Notes: a model not told the origin generated them from the letters alone. Positions 9,181-18,203 are shown, counted from the first letter of the stretch. The stretch: 64,000 nt of DNA from Chryseobacterium salivictor (GCF_004359195.1 NZ_CP037954.1:1860001-1924000); one strand, 5' to 3'. A program made the numbers and translations.

Positions 9181-10515
9181 ATGAACGTTACAGCGACCAA
9201 CCACGATGAAGTAAGTGCGTTACTTACAGTTACATTAGATAAGTCAGATTATAAAGATAAAGTTGAAAAACAATTGCACAACTACGCAAAAAATGCACAA
9301 GTTCCTGGATTCAGAAAAGGGAAAGTGCCATTGAGCATGGTGAGAAAGCAATATGAAGCGGGAATCGCTTTTGAAGAAATCAACAAACAGGTTTCAGAAG
9401 CGCTGAACAATTATATTGCTGATAACAAATTGCGATTGGTAGGTCAGCCGGTTCCACAACCAGTTGATGAATTGAATCACAATGCAGAGCAACTTTCAGT
9501 TGGTTTTGAAGTGGGTTACGAACCAGAATTTGCTATTGATCTGGCAAAATACGAAGCCCCTCATTTTAAAGTAGAAGCTTCTGAAAAAGAAATCGGTCAG
9601 AGCATCGAAAACATGCAGAAACGTTTCGCTGAGCAAGTTCCTCAGGAGGAAATCGCTGACGATTCTACTGTTGCTTTAGAAATCAGCCAGGTGATTGAAG
9701 AAGGTGCAGAAGGTGAACACCACCACGCGCCCAAAAACATTACCATTGATGCTACGAAAAAAGCAGCTTTCGAATTGGTAAAAGCTTTGAAAAAAGACGA
9801 ATCAGTAAAAGTTTCTAAAGCAGATTTAGAGAAAAACGAAGAATTAGCGAAAGAATTAAGTTTCAGCAAAGAAGAAGTTGAGCATTTACACCACGACCAA
9901 ATCGAGGTTAAAGTAAAAGATTTCTTCGGATTAAACTTAGCAGAATTAAATCAGGATTTATTCGACAAAGTTTACGGTGAAGGTACCATCAAGTCTGAAG
10001 AAGAATTGAAAGACAAAGTTAAAGCTGAATTGGATGAGTATTTCCAGCAAAATGCGGATGTTCATTTCGTCAATAAAATTTTAGCGCAGATCAACGAAAA
10101 AGAAGAAGTAACACTTCCTGAAACTTTTTTGGTTAAATGGTTAATGTTCAGCAATGCGAACGTAACTTCTGAAGACCAGGCGAGAGAAATCCTGGAAGCT
10201 GAAAAAAATCAGTTGAAATATCAAATCCTGGAAGGGAAACTGATGACTGACAACGAGATTACTCTGGACTACGCAGATATTTTGGGACAGGCTGAACAAT
10301 TGGTTCGTAATCAGTTAGCGATGTACGGAATTCACCATTTACCGGATGAAGAAGTACAGAAATATGCTGCTGATATGTTGAAAGATCAGGAGCAGGTCCG
10401 CCAGATTTCTTCTGAAGTTGGAATGGCGAAACTGAAAGATGTTATCTTAGAAAAAGCAACTAAAAAGGAAACCAAAATTTCTCACGATGAGTTTTTGGAA
10501 GAATTGAAAAAGTAA
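9181..10515 (+). CDS. tig: trigger factor, divergent Bacteroidetes type
   Basis: This ribosome-associated chaperone binds nascent chains at the exit tunnel. The N-terminal ribosome-binding domain carries the signature VPGFRKGKVP (about 41-50). The C-terminal helical chaperone arms run from about 265. The middle segment, where the FKBP-type prolyl isomerase domain usually sits, is unusual: typical FKBP signatures such as FEGG and IPGFE are absent, and it holds a His cluster GEHHHAP (about 178-184) and EHLHHDQ (about 235-241). Prolyl isomerase activity is therefore doubtful. At 444 residues the length is in the family range. Monocistronic, with a strong terminator downstream. Confidence 0.95.
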   Translation: MNVTATNHDEVSALLTVTLDKSDYKDKVEKQLHNYAKNAQVPGFRKGKVPLSMVRKQYEAGIAFEEINKQVSEALNNYIADNKLRLVGQPVPQPVDELNHNAEQLSVGFEVGYEPEFAIDLAKYEAPHFKVEASEKEIGQSIENMQKRFAEQVPQEEIADDSTVALEISQVIEEGAEGEHHHAPKNITIDATKKAAFELVKALKKDESVKVSKADLEKNEELAKELSFSKEEVEHLHHDQIEVKVKDFFGLNLAELNQDLFDKVYGEGTIKSEEELKDKVKAELDEYFQQNADVHFVNKILAQINEKEEVTLPETFLVKWLMFSNANVTSEDQAREILEAEKNQLKYQILEGKLMTDNEITLDYADILGQAEQLVRNQLAMYGIHHLPDEEVQKYAADMLKDQEQVRQISSEVGMAKLKDVILEKATKKETKISHDEFLEELKK

Positions 10516-10534
10516 TTTTTGCTTTATAAATATA

Positions 10535-10570
10535 AAATCCGTCCCGTTAATTCGGGACGGATTTTTTTTA
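10535..10570. terminator. Terminator after tig, possibly bidirectional
   Basis: AAATCCGTCCCG pairs with CGGGACGGATTT around a 6-base loop, with T residues downstream on the plus strand and A-rich sequence upstream. It sits between the convergent tig and mgtC-like genes. Confidence 0.88.
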
Positions 10571-10594
10571 TGTTTAAATGTAAACGGATCGAAT

Positions 10595-11239
10595 TTAATA
10601 ACTGAATGATTCTATAATCTTATTGTTGATGAGGTAAGTTTCCAGTTCTTCAATTTGTTGGTTGTTGATATGAAGATCCATGGTAATGAAGAGAGAATCG
10701 CCATGTTTTTCCAAAGCAATTTCGTAAGCGATTTTTGATAACTTTTTGATTTCGCGGATGATCGGTTTTTTTTGACTGATGGCCTGTACCGGAATTTTAA
10801 ATTTCAAAATCTTATTGTGATGGTAAGAAACAAAACTTCTGGTGAAAGTTTTTGCAACATAGATGACGATTAAGGCACTTATCAGAAAAGTGAAGGCTAT
10901 AAATATTTCGCCAAAACCTATCGACATTCCGATGGCTGCTGCAATCCAAATAATTCCCGCAGTCGTTAAACCGTACACACTAAATCCTTCTTTAAAAATA
11001 ACGCCTGCTCCCAGAAAACCAATTCCACTCACAATATAGCTGGCAATCCTTGTGGGATCACCGCTTCCTGCCATTTTATACGAAAGAATAGAGAATAGTG
11101 TTGAACCCAGGCAAATGATGGTGATCGTTTTTAAGCCCGCGGATTTGTCTTTCATTTCGCGTTCTAATCCCAGGATTAATCCGGCAACTAATGAAATGAC
11201 TGCTTTATAAATATCTAAAAGTTCAAAATGTTCTGACAT
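10595..11239 (-). CDS. MgtC/SapB family membrane protein
   Basis: This 214-residue inner-membrane protein has four to five hydrophobic segments in the first 130 residues. It carries the MgtC/SapB signatures LVAGLILGLEREMKDKSAGLKT (about 17-38) and GIGFLGAGVIFKEG (about 71-84). The C-terminal cytoplasmic part (about 140-214) resembles a small ACT-like regulatory domain. MgtC proteins are linked to Mg2+ limitation, acid tolerance and ATP synthase or phosphate control, but the exact biochemical job is not settled. It is the last gene of a minus-strand operon, 23 bases after the DUF3109 gene. Confidence 0.9.
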   Translation of the reverse strand: MSEHFELLDIYKAVISLVAGLILGLEREMKDKSAGLKTITIICLGSTLFSILSYKMAGSGDPTRIASYIVSGIGFLGAGVIFKEGFSVYGLTTAGIIWIAAAIGMSIGFGEIFIAFTFLISALIVIYVAKTFTRSFVSYHHNKILKFKIPVQAISQKKPIIREIKKLSKIAYEIALEKHGDSLFITMDLHINNQQIEELETYLINNKIIESFSY

Positions 11240-11262
11240 TTTTATTTAAAGGTATTAATTTT

Positions 11263-11847
11263 CTACGAACCGTATTCAATTTTCCATTCATCCGCAGCGT
11301 CGCATAAGGTTTTATAAAATTCTTCGCCATATTTTCTGATGAGCGGTGTTTTTACAAATTTATAAATGGGAACTTTTAATTCTTTTCCTAGGGCACAGGC
11401 ATCGCTGCAGATTTCCCATTTGTGATAATTCAGTGCGGTGAAAGTTCTGTATTCATCCACACGAATAGGATAGAGGTGACAGGAAATCGGTTTCTGCCAG
11501 TCGACAGCGCCGTCTTCGTAGGCTTTTTCAATCCCACATTTTGTAATCCCTTTATCGTCAAAAATCACGTAAGCGCATTCTTTTCCTTCAACCATCGGCG
11601 TTACATAATCATTATCGCTCGGATCGAGAACCCAGGTTCCCTGCTTTTCAATCGCTTCTACGCCTTCGGGTCTGAGATAGGGTTTTACCTGATCGAAAAT
11701 CCTTTCGAGGATCAATGTTTCGCTTTTATCCAAAGGTGCTCCTACATCGCCTTCTACGCAGCAGGCGCCTTTGCATTTGCTGAGGTTGCATACAAATTCT
11801 TCAGAAAAGATATCTTCAGAAATTAATTTATCGTCAATTTGAATCAT
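11263..11847 (-). CDS. DUF3109 family protein, cysteine-rich
   Basis: The 194-residue cytoplasmic protein contains an N-terminal cysteine cluster CNLSKCKGACC (C20, C25, C29, C30). Further cysteines lie in KECAY, ITKCGIE, ISCHLYP and EICSDAC, a pattern fitting a Zn2+ or Fe-S centre as in the related YkgJ-type CxxxCxxCC families. DUF3109 has no established function. It is translationally close to its neighbours (9 bases after DUF6427, 23 before the MgtC-like gene), so it belongs to that operon. Confidence 0.88.
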   Translation of the reverse strand: MIQIDDKLISEDIFSEEFVCNLSKCKGACCVEGDVGAPLDKSETLILERIFDQVKPYLRPEGVEAIEKQGTWVLDPSDNDYVTPMVEGKECAYVIFDDKGITKCGIEKAYEDGAVDWQKPISCHLYPIRVDEYRTFTALNYHKWEICSDACALGKELKVPIYKFVKTPLIRKYGEEFYKTLCDAADEWKIEYGS

Positions 11848-11856
11848 GATGTTGTA

Positions 11857-12762
11857 TTAAAAGAAATTAAAATAAGTAGAGAGTTTAAAAATAAGCAGTG
11901 AAATGATAATGACCCATAAACTGACTTCCTGAATCCAGTATTTTTTAGAGAAACGGAGCATCCTGCTTAAAATAATGGAAGCTGGCAACGCCAGTAAAAG
12001 CAAATATTCAAATGTTTTTCCCATATAAAGGAAAATGGTAATCAGTTGGGCTAAAGAAAATACCAGTAAAAAAGTATATTTGAATCTGCTGTTCGGACTT
12101 TTTTTATTGAAGTTTCTGAAATGATCCATTACCGCATGAATGAGTAAAATAGCCACGGGCGTTAACCATAAAAGATGATCAAAATGGGATTGTATTTTAA
12201 ATCCGGTAAATGGAAAGTAGGCCAGATTCCAGGAATTCATGCCCAGGAAATAGGCAATCCCAAAATAAGAAAGTGCCACCAGCAACATCCCAAAAAACAA
12301 CCGGAAAATGTGCAGCCCAATGCGGTCGGAAGTGGCGATGATATGGAAGATCACGAAAATCGACATCGGCCACGTGGTAGGAAGAAAGATAAAATTGAGC
12401 GCCAGAATTGATCCCACTAAAATATAAGAGAAATTGCGGACAGAAATATTATCATTCGTTAACAGCAAAAGAATAATCGAATTGGTGAACAGCGAAACAG
12501 CAATTCCGATATCTAAATCCCCAGGATATAAGGCGAAAATAAAGACGGTATATAAAAAAAGGGGCAGATGGGTTTGATAATTCAGCGCAACAGCGTTAAA
12601 ACAAAAGTATCCCAAAGCAACGCCTCCAAAAGTTATTACGGCTGAAATGATTTCTAAAGTGTTGAAGTCCAGTATATTGAAGCTAATTACTATTAAAAGA
12701 AGAATCCCAATATAAACGGGAACCGAAAAAATATTGCTTTCTTTTGAAAGTAATCGAAACAT
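11857..12762 (-). CDS. DUF6427 family polytopic membrane protein
   Basis: The 301-residue product is almost entirely hydrophobic, with about nine predicted membrane helices and almost no polar domains. Its sequence and its divergent pairing with a small DUF6341-type gene match the flavobacterial DUF6427 family, which often sits near pyrimidine-salvage genes. No catalytic motif is visible. It is first in a three-gene minus-strand operon followed by DUF3109 and the MgtC-like gene. Function unknown; transport or lipid modification would be guesses. Confidence 0.8.
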   Translation of the reverse strand: MFRLLSKESNIFSVPVYIGILLLIVISFNILDFNTLEIISAVITFGGVALGYFCFNAVALNYQTHLPLFLYTVFIFALYPGDLDIGIAVSLFTNSIILLLLTNDNISVRNFSYILVGSILALNFIFLPTTWPMSIFVIFHIIATSDRIGLHIFRLFFGMLLVALSYFGIAYFLGMNSWNLAYFPFTGFKIQSHFDHLLWLTPVAILLIHAVMDHFRNFNKKSPNSRFKYTFLLVFSLAQLITIFLYMGKTFEYLLLLALPASIILSRMLRFSKKYWIQEVSLWVIIISLLIFKLSTYFNFF

Positions 12763-12768
12763 TTTTTA

Positions 12769-12776
12769 TAAATTTG
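12769..12776 (+). promoter_or_regulatory. Putative -7 box of the DUF6341 gene
   Basis: TAAATTTG matches TAnnTTTG, 28 bases before the ATG at 12805, within the 42-base divergent spacer. A TTG lies upstream, but the 22-base spacing is longer than ideal. Confidence 0.4.
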
Positions 12777-12804
12777 TGCAAAGTTAATTTAAAAAAGGAA
12801 AATA

Positions 12805-13041
12805 ATGACGTCTTTCTTCTTATTCTTAAGCAGTGTATTCAAATGGTCTTTCGGTTTTTTTGATTTCGCAGGAAATGTAATAAACTGGATTTTATTCTTG
12901 GTTGCATCTGCCATATTTACTTATTGGTGCTATGTTTTGGTTGCAAAATTGGGTGGCGATAAGGATAAAGAGTATTTCTCACCAACAGAAGGAAACCATC
13001 CTTACTACGACCCGAAAATTTATAAAAAAGAAAGTAAATAA
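12805..13041 (+). CDS. DUF6341 family small membrane protein
   Basis: This 78-residue protein has one or two hydrophobic segments (about 3-25 and 27-47) and a charged, Tyr/Pro-rich tail with GNHPYYDPKIYKKES. It resembles the small flavobacterial proteins often mislabelled uracil phosphoribosyltransferase and now grouped as DUF6341. It is divergent from the DUF6427 gene, a conserved pairing that suggests the two may act together in the membrane. Function unknown. Confidence 0.75.
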   Translation: MTSFFLFLSSVFKWSFGFFDFAGNVINWILFLVASAIFTYWCYVLVAKLGGDKDKEYFSPTEGNHPYYDPKIYKKESK

Positions 13042-13060
13042 TTGATATCCCATTTACAAT

Positions 13061-13098
13061 AAAAATCCCGAAATTTTTAGTTTCGGGATTTCTGTTTT
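13061..13098. terminator. Bidirectional terminator between DUF6341 and uspA genes
   Basis: AATCCCGAAA pairs with TTTCGGGATT around a 7-base loop, with T-rich sequence on both strands, between convergent genes. Confidence 0.85.
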
Positions 13099-13101
13099 TT
13101 A

Positions 13102-13536
13102 TTAGTGAATCGGAATTACCAATACCGGAATCGGTGAACGTCTGGTTAATTCTTTGGTTAAACTTCCTACAAAAACGTCGTACATATTGCTTCTTCCGTG
13201 CGAACCCATTACGATATATCCTGCCCTTTTATCTTTTGCATATTCCAGAATAATATCGCCTGCTACACCTTGTTTTAGCAAGTGTTCACAATCGATACCC
13301 TGTGCGATGATGCGTTGTTCAATGGTATTTAGCTGGAGCAGTTCCTGCTTAATTTCATTTTGCTCCACTTCGGGGAAATATTGAAATCCCATATCACCAA
13401 TCGCAAAACCGATATCCGACGGTGCCACGTGAATCAGGTATATTTTCCCGCTGGTTTCTTTTGCGAATTTCACAGCGCCTTCGACTAATTTATCGGTCGC
13501 TTCTGAAAAATCGACTGGTAGAATAATGTTTATCAT
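13102..13536 (-). CDS. universal stress protein (UspA family)
   Basis: A 144-residue single-domain Usp protein with the N-terminal beta strand INIILPVDFSE and the ATP-binding motif GSHGRSNMYDVFVGS (the Gx2Gx9G-S pattern), followed by PIPVLVIP. Such single-domain forms usually dimerise and bind ATP, and they support survival under stress or energy limitation. It stands alone on the minus strand and ends at a bidirectional terminator. Regulation cannot be read from the sequence. Confidence 0.94.
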   Translation of the reverse strand: MINIILPVDFSEATDKLVEGAVKFAKETSGKIYLIHVAPSDIGFAIGDMGFQYFPEVEQNEIKQELLQLNTIEQRIIAQGIDCEHLLKQGVAGDIILEYAKDKRAGYIVMGSHGRSNMYDVFVGSLTKELTRRSPIPVLVIPIH

Positions 13537-13594
13537 GATCTTAAATTTTGTTCATTAAAGTTACAATTATTTACTGACACCGTCAAAAACTAAG

Positions 13595-14203
13595 TTACTG
13601 AATTCGCAAATCAAAAACTTTCCGGTCTTCCAGAAACGCTTCCAGTATATCGTTTTCCGAAACTTTGCCCACTCCTTTTGGCGTTCCCGTGAAAATTAAA
13701 TCGCCCACTCTTAACGTAAAATATTGGGAAACAAATGCGATGATTTTTTCCGGGGAGAAAATCATCATTGAAGTATTTCCGTCCTGAACTTTTTCTTTAT
13801 TTTTATTTAAAGAAAAGTTTAAGTTAGTGAGGTCAAAATTTTCTTTTTTATAAAAATCAGAAAGAACGGCACTTCCGTCGAAACCTTTTGCCAGTTCCCA
13901 CGGAAGTCCTTTTGCTTTGAGCTGACTTTGTAAATCTCTCGCCGTAAAATCGATTCCTACACCGATTTCGTCATAATGTTTACCGGCATTTTCTTCCTGA
14001 ATATATTTTCCGCCTTTTGATATTTTCAGTACGACTTCCAGTTCGTGATGAATGTCATTCGAGAATTCAGGAATATAAAAGTCGCTGCCTTTTTTTAAAA
14101 CCGCCGTATCGGGTTTCATAAAGATAACAGGATTTTCCGGTATTTCATTTCCCAGTTCCTGTGCGTGTTCTGCGTAATTTCTGCCGATGCAAATGATTTT
14201 CAT
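13595..14203 (-). CDS. fumarylacetoacetate hydrolase (FAH) family protein
   Basis: This small cytoplasmic FAH-fold enzyme of 202 residues belongs to a family of hydrolases, decarboxylases and isomerases acting on acyl-pyruvates or oxaloacetate. It shows the family start MKIICIGRNYAEHAQELGNE, the metal-binding HHELEVVLKI (E-x-E) and the closing GDLIFTGTPKGVG motif. I chose the ATG at 14203 because the upstream extension to 14245 is Lys/Cys-rich and unlike the family. The exact substrate is not evident. Confidence 0.88.
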   Translation of the reverse strand: MKIICIGRNYAEHAQELGNEIPENPVIFMKPDTAVLKKGSDFYIPEFSNDIHHELEVVLKISKGGKYIQEENAGKHYDEIGVGIDFTARDLQSQLKAKGLPWELAKGFDGSAVLSDFYKKENFDLTNLNFSLNKNKEKVQDGNTSMMIFSPEKIIAFVSQYFTLRVGDLIFTGTPKGVGKVSENDILEAFLEDRKVFDLRIQ

Positions 14204-14377
14204 GCTGAGTTGTTTTTCTTGTTTGTAACAGGATTTTTTTAACAATAAAAGAAGTGAAAGTGTTATTCTAATTCATTATTTAAAAAAAATTATTGAAATA
14301 GATTTTATTTTTTGAAGCCTTTTGAAAATTTTATTTTCACATTTTGTCTTTGGTCACTTTTGCGGTAAATACTTTTT

Positions 14378-15142
14378 TTAAAATTTTGATCTCAACTGAA
14401 TTCCTGTCAGAACTTTCTTGGTGTATAAAGGGAAATCAGCATTCTGGATCCAGCCGTAATAGCCCAGATCCTTTTGAAAAACTTCTTTCACTCTTTGGCC
14501 TTTGTATTTTCCGAAAGTGAAAATTTCTTTTTCGTCTTTGTCAAAAGCGATAAAACCTGCCAAATCAGCAAATTTATGATGAGAAGAAATCTCACTTAAT
14601 CCAGCGATGTCATTTGGTAAATCGTCGTAATGGCCGACCTGCGAGTCTATCACTTCGAAAGTTGCCAAAACATCTGCTTCCGCGGAATGCGCGTTGATCA
14701 GTTCTTTTTTGCAGTAAAACTGATATGCGGCCGTCAGGTTTCTCGGTTCCATTTTATGAAAAATAGTTTGTGCGTCGATCAGCTTGAATTTACTCAAATC
14801 GAAATCTAAACCGGCACGCAGTAATTCCTCAGCAAGAAGTGGAACATCAAACCGGTTAGAATTAAATCCACCCAAATCTGAGCCCGCAATCATCTCCATT
14901 ATTTTGGAAGCAATTTCTTTGAAGGTTGGCGCATCTTTCACTCTTTCATCTGTAATTCCGTGGATTGCAGAAGATTCTGCCGGAATTGCCATTTCTGGAT
15001 TTACCAGCCATGTTTTGCTTTCCCTGGAAGCATCAGGATTGACTTTTAAAATACAGATTTCTACGATCCGGTCTTTTGCAACCTGAGTTCCCGTAGTTTC
15101 TAAATCAAATACACAAAGTGGTTTATGGAGTTTTAAATTCAT
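14378..15142 (-). CDS. DnaQ-like 3'-5' exonuclease
   Basis: A 254-residue protein with a DEDDh exonuclease fold: VFDLETTGT (D13, E15), GFNSNRFDVPLL (D99), and AHSAEADVLAT (H152, D157). The C-terminal 50 residues, FTFGKYKGQRVKEV onward, form a small extra domain that accompanies this exonuclease type in Bacteroidetes. It is shorter than a free-standing exonuclease/GIY-YIG protein and lacks a polymerase. It probably works in DNA proofreading or repair, or in RNA end processing; which one cannot be decided here. Confidence 0.88.
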   Translation of the reverse strand: MNLKLHKPLCVFDLETTGTQVAKDRIVEICILKVNPDASRESKTWLVNPEMAIPAESSAIHGITDERVKDAPTFKEIASKIMEMIAGSDLGGFNSNRFDVPLLAEELLRAGLDFDLSKFKLIDAQTIFHKMEPRNLTAAYQFYCKKELINAHSAEADVLATFEVIDSQVGHYDDLPNDIAGLSEISSHHKFADLAGFIAFDKDEKEIFTFGKYKGQRVKEVFQKDLGYYGWIQNADFPLYTKKVLTGIQLRSKF

Positions 15143-15220
15143 TTTTTTATTTTAATAATGATCAATCGTGACTTGTCCGACTGGATTAATTTTGTGAAGT
15201 AAGTTATTGGAAGTGTCTTT

Positions 15221-15937
15221 TTATGCTTTCAACTGTTTCTGAAAAATCACCGATATCAATATATAATACAGCATTGCCAATGGGATTCCGACCGTTTTAA
15301 ACAGGGGTAAAAGAACCAAGACGCCAATTACCAGCGCAACTTTCGGATAATTATCTTGCAGCTTCATCGATTTGAATTTCAGCGAGATCATTTTTATCGG
15401 GCTGACTAAAAGCCAGGATAGAATAATGGTGATTGCAATTAAATAAGCAGGGTTTTCAAAAATCGCTTTAAAACTTTCGTTTTCTAAATAAGCGTAGTAT
15501 AAGCCGAAAATTAAAATGGTGTTCGATGGCGTATTCAAACCTTTGAAATAATAAGTTTGCTCATCATCCAGATTGAAAATCGCCAGTCTTAAACAGGAAA
15601 ATAAAGTAACAAAAAGTCCCAGATATTTTATTTCAAAGGGAAGTTCCATTCCGAACAATTGATGGCCAAACGGCTCAAGGGCTTTGAACATAACGATTCC
15701 CGGCAATAATCCGAAACTCACCATGTCGGCCAGTGAATCTAACTGAACGCCAAGTTCAGAATTCGATTTCATGGCTCTGGCGATAAATCCGTCGAAGAAA
15801 TCTAAAATTAAGGAAAGGATAATGCAGATTGCAGTGGTTTGATAATCACCATTAATTAAGTGGATTACGCCAACACTGCCGGAAAATAAATTGGCGAGCG
15901 TAACAGCATTCGCCAGATTGTTCTTGATAAAATTCAT
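15221..15937 (-). CDS. pssA: CDP-alcohol phosphatidyltransferase, probable phosphatidylserine synthase
   Basis: This integral-membrane enzyme transfers a phosphatidyl group from CDP-diacylglycerol to an alcohol, most likely serine, feeding phosphatidylethanolamine synthesis. The CDP-alcohol phosphotransferase motif D-G-x2-A-R-x8-G-x3-D-x3-D is complete: D49, G50, A53, R54, G63, D67, D71. About six to eight membrane helices span the 238 residues. It ends without a visible terminator before the exonuclease gene, so readthrough is possible. The 5' leader can fold into a long stem-loop. Serine as substrate is inferred from similarity to bacterial PssA; other alcohols are not excluded. Confidence 0.88.
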   Translation of the reverse strand: MNFIKNNLANAVTLANLFSGSVGVIHLINGDYQTTAICIILSLILDFFDGFIARAMKSNSELGVQLDSLADMVSFGLLPGIVMFKALEPFGHQLFGMELPFEIKYLGLFVTLFSCLRLAIFNLDDEQTYYFKGLNTPSNTILIFGLYYAYLENESFKAIFENPAYLIAITIILSWLLVSPIKMISLKFKSMKLQDNYPKVALVIGVLVLLPLFKTVGIPLAMLYYILISVIFQKQLKA

Positions 15938-15965
15938 TTTTAAGTTCAGTTTTTTAAGGTCCGAG

Positions 15966-16018
15966 GAAACATCTTTAAATGCCGAAGTCTGCTGGAGCTA
16001 CTTTTACCCCGATGTTTC
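15966..16018 (-). promoter_or_regulatory. Stem-loop in the pssA leader
   Basis: GAAACATC (minus-strand copy at 16011-16018) pairs perfectly with GATGTTTC (15966-15973), enclosing 37 bases that can fold further. It occupies most of the roughly 80-base leader predicted from the -7 box at 16026-16033. No known riboswitch is recognised. Confidence 0.4.
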
Positions 16019-16025
16019 GTAAGCA

Positions 16026-16033
16026 CAAAAGTA
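16026..16033 (-). promoter_or_regulatory. Putative -7 box of pssA
   Basis: TACTTTTG on the minus strand fits TAnnTTTG, placing the transcription start at about the base of the leader stem-loop. No -33 TTG at proper spacing. Confidence 0.45.
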
Positions 16034-16104
16034 AGGTTTTTATTAAAATTAATTTTCAGCGTTTTTAGAATTGAATTTTGAATGATTTGAAATTCTAAAT
16101 ATTG

Positions 16105-16112
16105 TAAATTTG
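16105..16112 (+). promoter_or_regulatory. Putative -7 box of the LTA-synthase-like gene
   Basis: TAAATTTG matches TAnnTTTG, 24 bases before the ATG at 16137. Confidence 0.45.
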
Positions 16113-16136
16113 CAGCATTAATTTGAACAAGTTTTA

Positions 16137-18062
16137 ATGAAAGAAATTAGATTTCAAGAAATTTCCGCCTTACTCTACCGAATCGTACTCGCCTTTTTTT
16201 TCTATCAGATTGCACGGCTGCTCTTTTGGTTTTTTAATAAAAATTTGATTCCCGTTGACAGTATTTCAGAATATCTGAATTTGGCTTATCGCGGAATTGC
16301 CTTCGATACCACGGCGATTCTCTATGTGAATTCGCTGTTCATCCTTTTGAGTCTTATTCCCGTTATCATTAATACCCAAAAAACGTATCACAAATTTTTG
16401 TTTTATCTTTATTTCATTACCAACGGGATTTCCTACGGCATGAATTTCGGCGATTTCGTTTATTTTAAATTTTCTCAGGCACGGTTGACAACTGCCGCCA
16501 TGAATGTTGCACAGCATGAAAGCAATATTGGCAAGGTTTTTTTAGTGTCGGTTGCTGAACATCCGTTTGTACTGGTATGGTTTGTGATTTTAATGGCTCT
16601 CTGGATTTTCCTGTACAAAAAGGTGAAAGTTTCGCCGAGAAAACCATTAAAATTAGTTCCTTATTTTATTTTTTCTGTACTCACGCTTTGTTTAACTGCT
16701 CTGCTCGTGGTAGGTGGGATTCGTGGTGATTTCAAGCATTCGACGCGGCCGATTAATTTGGTGGATGCCAACCGGCACGTTACCAAACCCGCTCAGGCGA
16801 ATGTCGTTCTGAACAGTGTTTTTTCTTTTTTCAGAACGATGAATACCAACAGTTTTCAGGAAGTTCATTTTGTGAATGAAAAGTTTATTGATGAAAACAT
16901 TCATGCTGATAAATTGTACCAGAGGCAAGGAGTTGAACCCAAACCGAATGTGGTTATTTTCATCCTCGAAAGTTTTGGAAAAGAATATTCGGGCGCTTTT
17001 AATAAAGATACGAAGATCAAAAATTTTGTTTCTTACACGCCGTTTTTCGACAGTTTAGCCACGCAAAGTTTAATCGCGACCAACGCTTTTGCCAATGGGC
17101 GACAGTCCATCCATGGGATGAGTTCTGTGCTGGCCGGAATCCCGAGTTTGAAAGATGCGTTTACCAGTTCACCTTATTCGAATCAGAAAATTCAGTCGAT
17201 TGTTTCGGTTTCGAATGATATGGGTTATGATACTTCGTTCTTTCATGGCGCGCCAAACGGGTCGATGGGCTTTTTGGGTTTCGGCAATATTTTGGGTTTC
17301 AAACATTATTACGGAAAAACAGAATATAACAATGATGCGGATTTCGACGGAATGTGGGGCATTTGGGACGAACCGTTTTTTCAGTATTTCGCGAAAACTT
17401 TAGACAGGAAGAAAAGTCCTTTTATGGCAACTTTGTTTTCGGTTTCATCACATCATCCTTTTAAGGTTCCGGAAAAGTATCAGGGTAAATTTAAAAAAGG
17501 ACCACTCGAAATTCATGAACCGATTGGTTACACTGATTTTGCGTTAAAGCAATTTTTCAAAACCGCAGAGAAAATGACTTGGTTCAACAATACGATTTTT
17601 GTTTTTGTAGCCGATCACACCAATCAGGTTGCCTATCCGGAATATGAAAAATCAATGAACCGGTTTTCAATTCCCATTCTGTTTTATTCTCCCAATCCAA
17701 AATATCAGTTGAAAGGAGAAATTACAGAACCTGCACAACAAATTGATATTTATCCAACTTTAGCTGATTTAATGGGTTACAACAAAAAAATAAGAAGTTG
17801 GGGAAGAAGTCTGGTGTCGGATAAAAAGGAAGATTACATGGTGATCAATTCTGATTCTATTAATGAGCAGTTCATGATTGGGAACTATATTTATTTGTTT
17901 AACGGGAAAGAAGTGACCGGGATTTATAATATCTCTGATAAAGGTTTGGAGCGAAATCTCATTAACAAAGTGAAAAACCCGGAAACAGAAAAAGGCATTC
18001 TTTTGAGCAAAGCCTGGTATCAGGATTATATGAACCGGGTAATCAACAGAAAATTGAATTAA
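16137..18062 (+). CDS. LTA synthase family / sulfatase-fold membrane phosphotransferase
   Basis: The 641-residue protein has an N-terminal membrane domain of about five helices (to about residue 205) and an extracytoplasmic alkaline-phosphatase-fold domain. Visible active-site elements are NVVIFILESFGKEY (metal-binding Glu), NGRQSIHGMSSVLAGIP (nucleophile, Ser here where LtaS has Thr), VSSHHPFKVP and VFVADHTN (metal-binding Asp-His). In Gram-negatives this family adds phosphoglycerol or phosphoethanolamine to envelope glycans or lipids; lipoteichoic acid itself is not expected here. It is monocistronic. Acceptor unknown. Confidence 0.9.
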   Translation: MKEIRFQEISALLYRIVLAFFFYQIARLLFWFFNKNLIPVDSISEYLNLAYRGIAFDTTAILYVNSLFILLSLIPVIINTQKTYHKFLFYLYFITNGISYGMNFGDFVYFKFSQARLTTAAMNVAQHESNIGKVFLVSVAEHPFVLVWFVILMALWIFLYKKVKVSPRKPLKLVPYFIFSVLTLCLTALLVVGGIRGDFKHSTRPINLVDANRHVTKPAQANVVLNSVFSFFRTMNTNSFQEVHFVNEKFIDENIHADKLYQRQGVEPKPNVVIFILESFGKEYSGAFNKDTKIKNFVSYTPFFDSLATQSLIATNAFANGRQSIHGMSSVLAGIPSLKDAFTSSPYSNQKIQSIVSVSNDMGYDTSFFHGAPNGSMGFLGFGNILGFKHYYGKTEYNNDADFDGMWGIWDEPFFQYFAKTLDRKKSPFMATLFSVSSHHPFKVPEKYQGKFKKGPLEIHEPIGYTDFALKQFFKTAEKMTWFNNTIFVFVADHTNQVAYPEYEKSMNRFSIPILFYSPNPKYQLKGEITEPAQQIDIYPTLADLMGYNKKIRSWGRSLVSDKKEDYMVINSDSINEQFMIGNYIYLFNGKEVTGIYNISDKGLERNLINKVKNPETEKGILLSKAWYQDYMNRVINRKLN

Positions 18063-18203
18063 TTACAAAACTTTTAATAAAACATTGTGTAATTATTAGT
18101 ATTTTGGCAGTACTTTTGACTACTATGATATAAATAGTTAAAAATTTGTGGTTTCACTATTTTTAATTACTTTTATCCAACTAAAAATTAAAATAATTTT
18201 AAA

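Noticed and set aside
14204-14245. An upstream start for the FAH-family gene
   Set aside because: Adds a Lys/Cys-rich stretch absent from the family; the ATG at 14203 begins the conserved MKIICIGRNY.
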